Assembly: GCA_903922535.1 (NCBI GenBank)
Contig: CAIXUF010001280.1
Coordinates: forward strand, 1-16,136
DNA length: 16,136 nucleotides
Source: Candidatus Hydrogenedentota bacterium
Lineage (GTDB): Bacteria > Hydrogenedentota > Hydrogenedentia > Hydrogenedentiales > CAITNO01
Direction of reading: 5' to 3'
In this document: piece by piece, positions 1-6,871 of the stretch
How the letters are laid out: every line of letters begins with the position of its first letter
Numbering within the stretch: position 1 is the stretch's first letter
Translations under genes and position numbers: made by a program
Notes under the pieces: model-generated
What the model was told of the DNA's origin: nothing
Seen by the model: only the letters and a program-made list of their open reading frames with translations
Database searches by the model: none

Positions 1-848
1 ACCTCGCCTTTGGACCAGTCCCTGAGGTGTATCTGGTTGACTTCGCAGAATGTTGACACCCCACGTTTGATGAGCCCAACCCGTTTTACATAATCCTCAG
101 TATCAAAGAATGACCGTCGAGAGGCTGCGACAATCGTTCCGCTTGCCTCCATCTGATTAACAAGAACAGATAGTGCGCCAAGAGCATCGGCGCTTCCTTG
201 TTCTGCGGCAAGTTCGTCGAAGCCATCTATTGCCAGTACAAGCAACTTCTGGCGAATCAATGTTATTATAGCAGGCATCCACAGGCCGGAGATTCTCAAA
301 TCGCCTAAGTCCCCCATTAGCGCTTCGGAAAGGCGGAGAAGTTGTCGGCCCTGGAGGTCCACGTGCCAGAAAAGGAATCCGGACCTATTCTTGATAAACA
401 AGTCGGCCTGTTCCCTTTGAAATTGTCTCAACAAGGCTGTCTTGCCATGACCAGCATCTGCAGTCAAGAAGACAACTCGTGAACTAAAGGGATCGGGGTT
501 TTCGCATTGGGTCCTGAGCATTGCCATGGCGTCGCCGTCTTCGGTCTCCGAAGATGCGCTGTCCAAGCGGGCTGTGCCTCGTACAAACGGGTAAACGCCT
601 GGACGTCTGGCTATGATCCTCTGGGCAAAAGCATCGAGTCCACCCAACTCATGGCGTAGGTACTCCCGATATGTATATATCTTGTCTTGGCTCTCAATCC
701 GAAAGTCCCCAATTTCGTCCCGTAAAAGCCTTATAGACACCTCCTTGCCGTGACGTGAGAACAGGGTGCTTCCGTTAGGGTCGATCAACACTTCATTAGC
801 ATCGTCAGCAAACGCTTCAATGTCTTTCTGGAATTCCTTAATGTCCAC
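1..848 (-). CDS. NACHT-type STAND P-loop ATPase (3' end outside window)
   Basis: The frame is open from a GTG at 848 to the window edge (282 residues visible). A P-loop at residues 129-138 reads TADAGHGKTA; the first Walker A Gly is Ala. Walker B at 202-213 ends in AIDGFDEL, the NACHT-style DGxDEL form, and a sensor-like GTIVAASRR lies at 237-245. The first ~120 residues form an unrecognised, charged N-terminal domain. NACHT proteins are STAND NTPases that oligomerise on sensing a trigger through C-terminal repeats; that sensor would lie beyond the window. The start is supported by an SD-like GGAAGG (857-862) eight bases upstream, and it lies three bases after the stop of the NYN gene, implying translational coupling. 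Codon use is more AT-rich than in genes to the right. The family call is firm at the level of a NACHT-like ATPase; the biological role is inferred. Confidence 0.82.
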   Translation of the reverse strand, partial: MDIKEFQKDIEAFADDANEVLIDPNGSTLFSRHGKEVSIRLLRDEIGDFRIESQDKIYTYREYLRHELGGLDAFAQRIIARRPGVYPFVRGTARLDSASSETEDGDAMAMLRTQCENPDPFSSRVVFLTADAGHGKTALLRQFQREQADLFIKNRSGFLFWHVDLQGRQLLRLSEALMGDLGDLRISGLWMPAIITLIRQKLLVLAIDGFDELAAEQGSADALGALSVLVNQMEASGTIVAASRRSFFDTEDYVKRVGLIKRGVSTFCEVNQIHLRDWSKGE

Positions 849-851
849 GGA

Positions 852-1631
852 TCACACCTTCCATACTTGGACTTCGAGCCCAGTTGTCTTCAAGAACACC
901 CGGTACTGCTGTTCATGTTGGCTGTTTCTTACGATCCAAACGATTCTGTGCCCGTATTGGCTGGTCATTCCAGCCATGACCAGTGCTGGTATTATATCTG
1001 TATCATCCGTTACCATAATAATCGTGCACGGTTCAGCGCTCATGGCTAGGTGCAGAATATCACAAGCCATCATCGTATCGACCATTTTCTGTTCGGTTGT
1101 CATGAAGACTTCGCCTGTCTTGAAACCACAATTTCCCTTGGGACATTTGCGGTTCCTTTTTGTGACATGCGCCATTCTTCTGAACAGGCACTCGTCTCTC
1201 GTTTCGGAACATCCAGCGGCACGAAATTCCGGGCTTAGAATGAGCCGCGGAATGTCTTTTCTCACCTTCTGAGTTGAGAACCAAGTAGCGGCGGGTGCAC
1301 AAAGGATAGTTCTTGCAAGTTCAATACTTCCCCTGAGGATCCTGCCTCCCGAGGAGTGTACAATTGGAAAGAAAGACTGAATATTTCCTTCCCCCATTAG
1401 AAGAGATGCATGTTTGGTGTCCGTTCCATCTTCAATCCATCCCCCATAAAGGCGCACTTTCAAGTCGTCTGTTCCAGGAACTGCCTTTATGGCAAGATCT
1501 ACGACCTCGTTTAAGGCGCACTTCACCCATGCATTATTCAATGCATCGCTTTGTAATTCTCTATTGTAGAGATTACAGAAATCCACCAGAATATATGTTA
1601 CAGCACGATCCCCTGGCGGTCCCATAACCAT
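852..1631 (-). CDS. NYN-domain (PIN-like, LabA-type) predicted RNase with Cys4 insertion
   Basis: This 259-residue protein begins with the NYN core YILVDFCNLYN (residues 13-23), giving the acidic/polar pair D17 and N20. It continues with VRLYGGW (59-65), QKMVDTMMACD (181-191, D185 and D191) and a closing IIMVTDDTDIIPAL (204-217, D209/D210/D212). These are the acidic residues expected of the metal-dependent NYN/PIN-like nuclease fold. Between the second and third blocks are four cysteines (C141, C148, C163, C168) in a CX6CX14CX4C pattern, probably zinc binding. There is no signal peptide or membrane segment, so it should be cytoplasmic. The ATG at 1631 is the first in frame after a TGA; the ATG at 1625 is an alternative, and neither has a strong SD. 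It lies directly before the NACHT ATPase, suggesting an RNA-cleaving effector controlled by that switch. The fold is fairly sure; activity and role are inferred. Confidence 0.8.
   Translation of the reverse strand: MVMGPPGDRAVTYILVDFCNLYNRELQSDALNNAWVKCALNEVVDLAIKAVPGTDDLKVRLYGGWIEDGTDTKHASLLMGEGNIQSFFPIVHSSGGRILRGSIELARTILCAPAATWFSTQKVRKDIPRLILSPEFRAAGCSETRDECLFRRMAHVTKRNRKCPKGNCGFKTGEVFMTTEQKMVDTMMACDILHLAMSAEPCTIIMVTDDTDIIPALVMAGMTSQYGHRIVWIVRNSQHEQQYRVFLKTTGLEVQVWKV
857..862 (-). promoter_or_regulatory. Ribosome binding site deciding the NACHT GTG start
   Basis: GGAAGG (minus strand) lies inside the last codons of the NYN gene, eight bases before the GTG at 848. The NYN stop falls between the two. 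It supports initiation at the GTG and coupled translation of the pair. Confidence 0.6.
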
Positions 1632-1831
1632 ATTAGTCAGAATGTCCCTCGTTATCGTGAGTCAGATCCACACGCAATTACATGTGTTCTTCGCTCAAAC
1701 ATGATCCCATTGCAGTAGGGTGCCACAGATGGGTTCCTGTTGTCCAGAAGATTGGTTCTGGCGGCAATTAGGACCTATCACGTCTCGAGACTGTTCGTGC
1801 CCATGGCTAGCGTGATGTAGCGGTCGTTCTC
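1632..1831. other. Intergenic gap between GH38 3' end and NYN gene
   Basis: A 200-base gap of lower GC. It holds a short hairpin (CCAGAA, six-base loop, TTCTGG at 1744-1761) without a T-run. A weak possible promoter on the minus strand (TTGCGT and GATAAC about 15 bases apart) is not convincing. No gene is seen here. The change in composition near here marks the edge of the NYN-NACHT segment. Confidence 0.4.
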
Positions 1832-4800
1832 TCAGAACCACACCTTGAGCGTGCGAATCTCGAAGGGTTTTATATAGAGCGGAACCGCGCCGTCCTCGTC
1901 GATCTCCAGTAGAACATCGTTCTCCTCCATCAGATCGCATTCCCAAACCTCACGCGCCGCCCAGCCGAAGGTGACCTCCACCGGACCGCGTTCGCCCAGC
2001 GCCTCGTGCAGACGCACGATGAGCGCGTCCGAGTCTTCGGCCTTCTTGACGGAGTCGATGAACACGTTGGCCATGGAGGTGGAGAGCAGCCCGCCGAAAT
2101 CGGGCAGCGGCGCGGTCTGCGGCCGGTGGTTCGCGGGGGTTCCGGCGAAGGCGCGCAGGGGCGCGTTGAGCTTGAGGCCCTCCTCGACGGTCAGTTCGTC
2201 CCACCCGAACTCATGCGGCACCAGCGCATAGGTGAACTCGTGCTCGCCCTCGTCGGCGTGCGGGTCCGGGTCCACCGGGGCGCGCAGCAGCGACAGGCGA
2301 AGCGTGTTGCCGCGCACGTCGTAGCCGTACTTGCAGTCATTGAGCAGGCTCACGCCATAGCCCGGCTCGGACAGGTCGGCCCAGTGGTGGCCGGTCACCT
2401 CGAAGCGGGCGTGGTCGGCCGCCGAGTTTGCGTGGGTCGGCCGCTCCACGGCGGCAAACTGGATGTCGTAGGCCGCGCGCGGGCTGAGCACCTCGACCGG
2501 GAACGCCACTTTGAGCAGCGTGCGCTTCTCGTGCCAGTCCACCCTGCAGCGCACGTCGATGCGGGCGCTCAGGGCGGAGAGGGTGATGTCCTGCTGGAAG
2601 CGGCTGTGCCCGGCGCGGCGCACCACCCGTATGACGGCGCGTACCGGGCCCTGCTCGACGACCTCCACCGATTCCGGTTTGTCCGGTTCCCGCATCTTGT
2701 TCTCGAAATTGTATTCAAAGTCCCATGCATCGTGTTCCGCGGGACGATCCTCGAACAGTTGCAGGACGTTTGCCTTCGCGCCCCCGGCGATCACTTCGCG
2801 GTCCGCCGTCTTGTCATACAGGCTGGTGAAACGCCCCCATGCGTCGAGTTTGAGCACGTAGAAGTCGTTCTCCATCCGTTTTGTGGAGACCTTGAGCATG
2901 CCGCTCTTCTCGGCGCGCCTTGCGCCCGAAACAATGCGGCACACCATGTAGCCCGACGGCGGCACCAAGCCGGTCTCGAAAAGCAGCGTGCCGTCCGCCG
3001 CCATCTGGTGGGGCAGGCAGTCGCCCAGGGTGTTCTCGATGTGGAACGGCCCGGACGGCAGCGGCATGCGCACTTCGGCGATGTCCACGCGCTCGAAGCC
3101 GAGCGTGTTCCACACGACAACGGGCGTGCCCCCGCCCACCAGCGGCATCAACCCGGCCATGTGCGCGGCCGCCCGCGCGATCACACCCTCCAGTTTGCGG
3201 CGCAGCGCGGCGTAGTTCTCGTCGGCGTCCGCATAGACCTGGTTGATGGAGGAACCCGGCAGGATGTCGTGGAACTGGTGCGTGAGCAGCACGCGCCAGG
3301 CGGACCAAAGCGCCTCCTGCTCGTATTCGCCCCCGGTCAGTATGGCCCAGGTCGAGAACAGTTCGGCGTCGTGCAGCAGCCACTCGCACTTGCGGTTGTT
3401 GCGCTTGGTGCGCGCCTGCGAGGTCTGGCAGGCCCGGTGCAGTTCGAGGTACAGTTCGCCGTTCCAGCGCGGCAAATCGGCGTCTTCCGTGAAAGCCCGC
3501 ATGCTGTCGAGGCAGTCCTGCGCCCGGCCGAAGGTGCACTGCGGCATGCCCGCCAGATTCTCCATGCGCCTGCCGTACTCGATCATGCGCGGCGACGGGC
3601 CGCCGCCGCCGTCACCCCAGCCGAAGCTGAAGGGGGCCATCGGGACGGTGTCGCGCTGGGCAAAGCTGTCCCACTGGTGGTTGAGTTCGGCCGGGATGGG
3701 ATCGCCGTTGTAGCTGTTCATCATCATCAGCGCGCGGATACGGGTGCCGTCCACCCCCTCCCACACGAAGTAGCTGTGCGGGAACTTGGTGTAGCGGTTC
3801 CAGCTCAGCTTGGTGGTGAAGAAGGTGTCCACCTGCGCCTTGCGCAGGATCTGCGGCAGCGACGCGGGAAAACCGAACGCGTCCGGCAGCCAGGCCGTGC
3901 GCGTGCGCAGGCCGAACTCCTGCTCGAAGAAGCGGTTGCCGTAGAGCAACTGGCGCACCAGCGCCTCGCCGCAGGGCATCTGGCTGTCCTGCTCCACCCA
4001 GGGGGCGCCGCAGATTTCCCAGCGCCCCTCCTTCACCCGCCGTTTGATCTGCTTGTAGATCTCCGGATGGTTCTCTTTCACGAACATGTACAACTCGGGC
4101 TGGCTTGAGGAGAACTTGTATTCGGGATAGCGCTCCATCAGCCGCAGCACGGTGGAGAAGGTGCGGCCGACCTTGCGCCGCGTCTCGCGCAGCGGCCACA
4201 GCCACGCCGTGTCGATGTGCGAATGGCCTATCAGCGCCAGCCTGCCCGCCCCCGCGTTGGCGGGAAAGCCTGTCAAATGGGCTTTCAGAACAAGGCGCGC
4301 CTTGCGCAGCGACTCCCAATAGATTTCCGTGCCTTTGTGCGGCAGCTCGACCATGCACACCGTGCTGAAGAGCGCCTTGAACAGGCGCCGCCGCGCGGTG
4401 TCGGCCTCGGGCAGGTGGGTGACAACGTCCATCACCACGCGCGCGTCCCAGTAAAAATCCCACGCATCGGCGTTCATCACCGCCAGGTCGGCGCAGCCGA
4501 AGGTGTGCACCCCGTCATAGCGCGTGCCCGCCGCGCCTTCCAGCGCGATGTCGAAGGTTTCGCCCGCCTTGGCCTTGTCAGACAGCACCATGAAATCGTG
4601 GTGCCGGTCGATGCCCTGGAACGGCTTGCCGTTCACATAGGCCAGCGCCTCGCCCGACTCGTCATGCCGGCGCATGCCGGGGATTTCCGTGTGCAGGCAG
4701 GGCACGAGAATCGCCACCACCCGGTGGCCCGCAAACTCCGGCGGCACCACGGCGCGCATGCGGAACCACGTCGTCTGGTCCTTGCCGCCCCAGCGGTCCA

Positions 4801-4984
4801 TCACCTGAAACGGGTTCCAGCCCTCCTTCGGAGGACTTTCCGGGCCGTGGCCCGTGCCCATGTCGCAGCGCCACAAATCGCCGATGGGCTGGCGCGGGGA
4901 GAAGATCGTGCCTTCGATTTCAGTCAACCGCTTCTGCAATTGAAGCAGTTCCACCTTCCAGTCAGCGTCAAAAAACGGGGGCAT
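1832..4984 (-). CDS. GH38 alpha-mannosidase
   Basis: This 1050-residue protein is full length for bacterial/class II GH38 enzymes, which hydrolyse alpha-linked mannose from glycans with retention using one zinc ion. The catalytic domain starts near residue 248 with LIGHSHIDTAWLWPL, where H256 and D258 match the H-x-D zinc ligands. WLPDAFGF (365-372) carries the predicted nucleophile and zinc ligand D368, and THQFHDILPGSSI (568-580) supplies the late zinc ligand H572. Residues 1-240 are the usual N-terminal beta-rich domain, and the C-terminal half matches the GH38 beta-sandwich part. No signal peptide is visible, so it should act in the cytoplasm on imported oligosaccharides. The ATG at 4984 has an AAAGGA SD eight bases upstream and a TATAAT promoter element further up. 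It is transcribed toward the NYN-NACHT pair but separated by 200 bases. Exact linkage specificity is not readable. Confidence 0.95.
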   Translation of the reverse strand: MPPFFDADWKVELLQLQKRLTEIEGTIFSPRQPIGDLWRCDMGTGHGPESPPKEGWNPFQVMDRWGGKDQTTWFRMRAVVPPEFAGHRVVAILVPCLHTEIPGMRRHDESGEALAYVNGKPFQGIDRHHDFMVLSDKAKAGETFDIALEGAAGTRYDGVHTFGCADLAVMNADAWDFYWDARVVMDVVTHLPEADTARRRLFKALFSTVCMVELPHKGTEIYWESLRKARLVLKAHLTGFPANAGAGRLALIGHSHIDTAWLWPLRETRRKVGRTFSTVLRLMERYPEYKFSSSQPELYMFVKENHPEIYKQIKRRVKEGRWEICGAPWVEQDSQMPCGEALVRQLLYGNRFFEQEFGLRTRTAWLPDAFGFPASLPQILRKAQVDTFFTTKLSWNRYTKFPHSYFVWEGVDGTRIRALMMMNSYNGDPIPAELNHQWDSFAQRDTVPMAPFSFGWGDGGGGPSPRMIEYGRRMENLAGMPQCTFGRAQDCLDSMRAFTEDADLPRWNGELYLELHRACQTSQARTKRNNRKCEWLLHDAELFSTWAILTGGEYEQEALWSAWRVLLTHQFHDILPGSSINQVYADADENYAALRRKLEGVIARAAAHMAGLMPLVGGGTPVVVWNTLGFERVDIAEVRMPLPSGPFHIENTLGDCLPHQMAADGTLLFETGLVPPSGYMVCRIVSGARRAEKSGMLKVSTKRMENDFYVLKLDAWGRFTSLYDKTADREVIAGGAKANVLQLFEDRPAEHDAWDFEYNFENKMREPDKPESVEVVEQGPVRAVIRVVRRAGHSRFQQDITLSALSARIDVRCRVDWHEKRTLLKVAFPVEVLSPRAAYDIQFAAVERPTHANSAADHARFEVTGHHWADLSEPGYGVSLLNDCKYGYDVRGNTLRLSLLRAPVDPDPHADEGEHEFTYALVPHEFGWDELTVEEGLKLNAPLRAFAGTPANHRPQTAPLPDFGGLLSTSMANVFIDSVKKAEDSDALIVRLHEALGERGPVEVTFGWAAREVWECDLMEENDVLLEIDEDGAVPLYIKPFEIRTLKVWF

Positions 4985-5046
4985 GCAGCCGGTCCTTTCC
5001 AGTCAAGGGGATGGGGTCGCGCCGGGTCAGGGCGGGTTGGAGCCGA

Positions 5047-5075
5047 ATTATACGCGGCCCCGGAGACGAATCCAA
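5047..5075 (-). promoter_or_regulatory. Predicted promoter of the GH38 gene
   Basis: On the minus strand a perfect -10 TATAAT (5047-5052) stands 17 bases after TTGGAT (5070-5075, only 3 of 6 matches to the -35 consensus). Transcription would start near 5040, giving a leader of about 55 bases before the ATG at 4984. Confidence 0.5.
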
Positions 5076-5135
5076 GACCTCGGCGGCGCCACACGGAAAG
5101 ATTTTGGCGTGTTCGCCAGTGCGGTTCTCCGTATC

Positions 5136-5152
5136 GCAGGCGTCCCGCCTGC
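5136..5152. repeat. Short GC-rich palindrome (hairpin)
   Basis: GCAGGCG, TCC loop, CGCCTGC: a perfect seven-base stem in the gap between the divergent GH38 and BRO-like genes. It resembles small extragenic palindromes; there is no T-run on either side, so it is not an obvious terminator. The rest of 4985-5270 holds only the GH38 promoter and the BRO-gene SD. Confidence 0.45.
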
Positions 5153-5270
5153 CTCGTGGCACCGCAGGAGAGAACGATTGCCTAATCCGGCATGGTGGTG
5201 TAGAGTAAGAGCAGGTTACAGCTTTGCAGGACCGGTCATGGGCCAAAGGCCATTGCTGGGAGGAAATGAA

Positions 5271-6134
5271 ATGCCTGAGTCACTGCCTCCCGAATCGCGG
5301 ATAAAATCATTGTGTTTGGCGCGAAACAGATTCGTCGCGCATGGCACAACGGCGAATGGTTCTTCTCCGTCGTGGACATTGTCGCGGCGTTGACTGACAG
5401 TGAGAATCCGCGAGATTACTGGTACCGGATGAAACGCCGGGAACAGGAATCCTCTGGGATTGAGTTGTCGACATTTTGTCGACAACTGAAGTTAACCTCT
5501 TCCGACGGAAAGAGTTACAAAACAGACTGCGTCAACACCGAGGCGGCTTTCCGCATTATTCAGCCCATTCCCAGCGCCAAGGCGGAACCTTTCAAGCGCT
5601 GGCTCGCCCAGGTGGGCAGCGAACGCGTGCAGGAGATTGAAAATCCCGAACTGGCCCAGCAGCGGATGCGGGAGTTGTACCGGCAAAAGGGTTATCCCAC
5701 CGATTGGATCGAAAAACGGGTCCGCTCCATCGCCATCCGCGACGAACTGACGGACGAATGGCGGCAGCGCGGCGTCGAGGAACATCGGGATTTTGCCATT
5801 CTCACCGCCGAGATATCCAAGGCAACGTTTGGCCTGACCCCTTCCGAATACAGGCAACTAAAAGGGTTGCAGCGCGAGAATCTCCGGGACCACATGTCCG
5901 ACCTGTGAACTCATCTTCACCATGCTCGGCGAGGCGGCCACCACGGAGATTGCCCGGAATCAAGATGCGCAGGGATTTGATGAGAACCGCACCGCGGCAA
6001 AGGATGGTGGCACCATCGCCGGCAATGCACGCAAACAACTTGAAGTCAAATCGGGGCGAAGGGTTGTCACCCCAGAGAATTACCTGGTTGACAAACCCAA
6101 ACCTGCGCTGCCCACAGATTCGGAAACCGATTAG
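5271..6134 (+). pseudogene. BRO-N / DinD-like protein gene, broken by two frame lesions
   Basis: The intended start is the ATG at 5271 (MPESLPPESR), with GGGAGG six to seven bases upstream. Near 5297-5301 one base appears missing; the reading then continues in another frame as DKIIVFGAKQIRRAWHNG and the BRO-N core (EWFFSVVDIVAALTDS), through to LRDHMSDL with a TGA at 5906-5908. An extra base, probably the T at 5906, breaks it again; the original frame resumes as ELIFTMLGEAATTEIA and runs to a stop at 6132-6134. The two shifts (-1, +1) compensate, and the restored product is about 287 residues, normal for DinD-like BRO-N proteins found in prophages and DNA-damage regulons. Two lesions in one gene make decay more likely than a chance sequencing error, but assembly error is not excluded. 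A 198-residue product from the GTG at 5312 is possible but lacks an SD. Confidence 0.8.
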
Positions 6135-6232
6135 GGAGGCCCCTTCAGTAGTCCGACTCTTCCAGTGCCGAACCACGTATGCGCCGACGCCGGGAACGCA
6201 CTTGATCATGGGTGGGAAACGTCTTGCCTGGC

Positions 6233-6463
6233 TCAGCAGCCGCTTTCCTGCTTGAGCCGTTCGGCGAGCCATAGCTTGATGATCGACTGGCGGGTAACGC
6301 CGACGCGGGTTGCCTCCTTGTCCAGCGACTGCACCATCCATGCGGGAAAGTCCACATTCACGCGGGTGGCCTTCTGGTTCACACGCCGCGCTTGGGACAG
6401 GTCCAGAGCGGCGGAAATGTCCCCGCCCCGGTCGAATTTGCTGTCCAACTCCTTAGCTTTCAT
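6233..6463 (-). CDS. brnA: Ribbon-helix-helix (CopG/BrnA-type) antitoxin
   Basis: This 76-residue protein has a variable N-terminus (KFDRGGDISAALDLSQARR) that would wrap the toxin. Its C-terminal ribbon-helix-helix DNA-binding unit starts as a beta strand TRVNVDFPAWM (residues 33-43) followed by SLDKEATRVGVTRQSIIKLWLAERL. This is the antitoxin type that pairs with BrnT: it binds and blocks the RNase toxin and represses the shared promoter. The ATG at 6463 overlaps the toxin stop codon region by 11 bases, and an AGG about six bases upstream can serve as SD, so the two are one operon with toxin first, the usual brnTA order. The gene is complete. The family is confident; whether the pair is active is inferred. 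Confidence 0.85.
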   Translation of the reverse strand: MKAKELDSKFDRGGDISAALDLSQARRVNQKATRVNVDFPAWMVQSLDKEATRVGVTRQSIIKLWLAERLKQESGC

Positions 6464-6713
6464 ACAATGCCTGTTCCTCTCTCCGTGCGCGTCGCACAGA
6501 GATTATACGTGTTCGACCTTCTCTTTGGGTGATGATGGCTGCCCAGACCTTGTCGCGAATCTTGCCAATGACAATGCTTCGCGGTTCGTCTTCTGTCTTC
6601 GCGGGGATTTCCAACAAGCGCTCATCATCCCACAGCGCCTGCGCTTCGACGAAGTCCAAGCCGTGCTTTTTTCGATTGGTCAGACTCTTGTGCCCGTCAA
6701 ATTCAAAATTCAT
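6453..6713 (-). CDS. brnT: BrnT family type II toxin (ribonuclease)
   Basis: Starting at the ATG at 6713 the protein has 86 residues, the normal BrnT size. It carries the family pattern: FEFDGHKSLTNRKKHGLDF near the N-terminus (the N-x-x-K-H-G element), FVEAQALWDDERLLE, RSIVIGKI in the middle and TRIISVRRARREEQALYE at the C-terminus. BrnT folds like RelE and cleaves RNA until its antitoxin neutralises it. An in-frame GTG at 6743 would add ten residues, but it has no SD and would place the promoter and operator inside the coding region. The ATG fits a leaderless transcript from the promoter at 6723-6751. It is followed by the overlapping antitoxin gene. It lies next to a decayed BRO-type gene in an accessory patch. 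Confidence 0.88.
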   Translation of the reverse strand: MNFEFDGHKSLTNRKKHGLDFVEAQALWDDERLLEIPAKTEDEPRSIVIGKIRDKVWAAIITQREGRTRIISVRRARREEQALYES

Positions 6714-6732
6714 GGTATAGAAAATATACCAT
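6712..6732. promoter_or_regulatory. Palindromic operator overlapping brnT -10 and start codon
   Basis: ATGGTATA (6712-6719), a five-base spacer GAAAA, then TATACCAT (6725-6732) form a perfect eight-base inverted repeat. It covers the -10 box and reaches the start codon. This is where a ribbon-helix-helix antitoxin would be expected to bind for autorepression. Confidence 0.6.
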
Positions 6733-6751
6733 ATTGCCTCCACTTGCGCAA
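6723..6751 (-). promoter_or_regulatory. Promoter of brnTA, probably leaderless
   Basis: On the minus strand TTGCGC (6746-6751) and TATATT (6723-6728) are separated by exactly 17 bases. Transcription would start near 6716, about three bases before the ATG at 6713, and no SD is present before that ATG. Confidence 0.6.
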
Positions 6752-6789
6752 GGGTTCACACCATATTCCCATGCAGACCCTCCCGGCTT

Positions 6790-6819
6790 TTGACCTCCCG
6801 CCTCCGCCGCCGGTAGAAT
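6790..6819 (+). promoter_or_regulatory. Promoter of the DUF1015 gene
   Basis: TTGACC (6790-6795) and TAGAAT (6814-6819), each five of six to the sigma-70 consensus, are 18 bases apart. The start site would be near 6826, giving a leader of about 46 bases. It is divergent from the brnTA promoter. Confidence 0.6.
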
Positions 6820-6871
6820 ATGCACGCACTTCAGGGCTTGCAGGAAGTAACACCCACAAGGACCGCACCAC

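Noticed and set aside
846..857. The TGA between the NYN and NACHT genes as a nonsense mutation in one fused protein, or a selenocysteine codon
   Set aside because: The NYN domain reaches a natural-looking end (LEVQVWKV), an SD and GTG restart follow at proper spacing, and no stem-loop of SECIS type is evident.
1825..1837. GTTCT-CTC-AGAAC palindrome at the GH38 stop as terminator
   Set aside because: Only a five-base AT/GC-mixed stem overlapping the stop codon and no T-run.
1695..1946. 83-codon open frame at the GH38 3' end
   Set aside because: Overlaps the GH38 C-terminus in another frame, has no SD and no recognisable protein.
2006..4108. 700-codon open frame on the plus strand
   Set aside because: It is antisense to the GH38 gene in high-GC DNA, is low-complexity (Arg/Ala/Gly/His-rich) and shows no domain; the GH38 reading has catalytic motifs and an SD.
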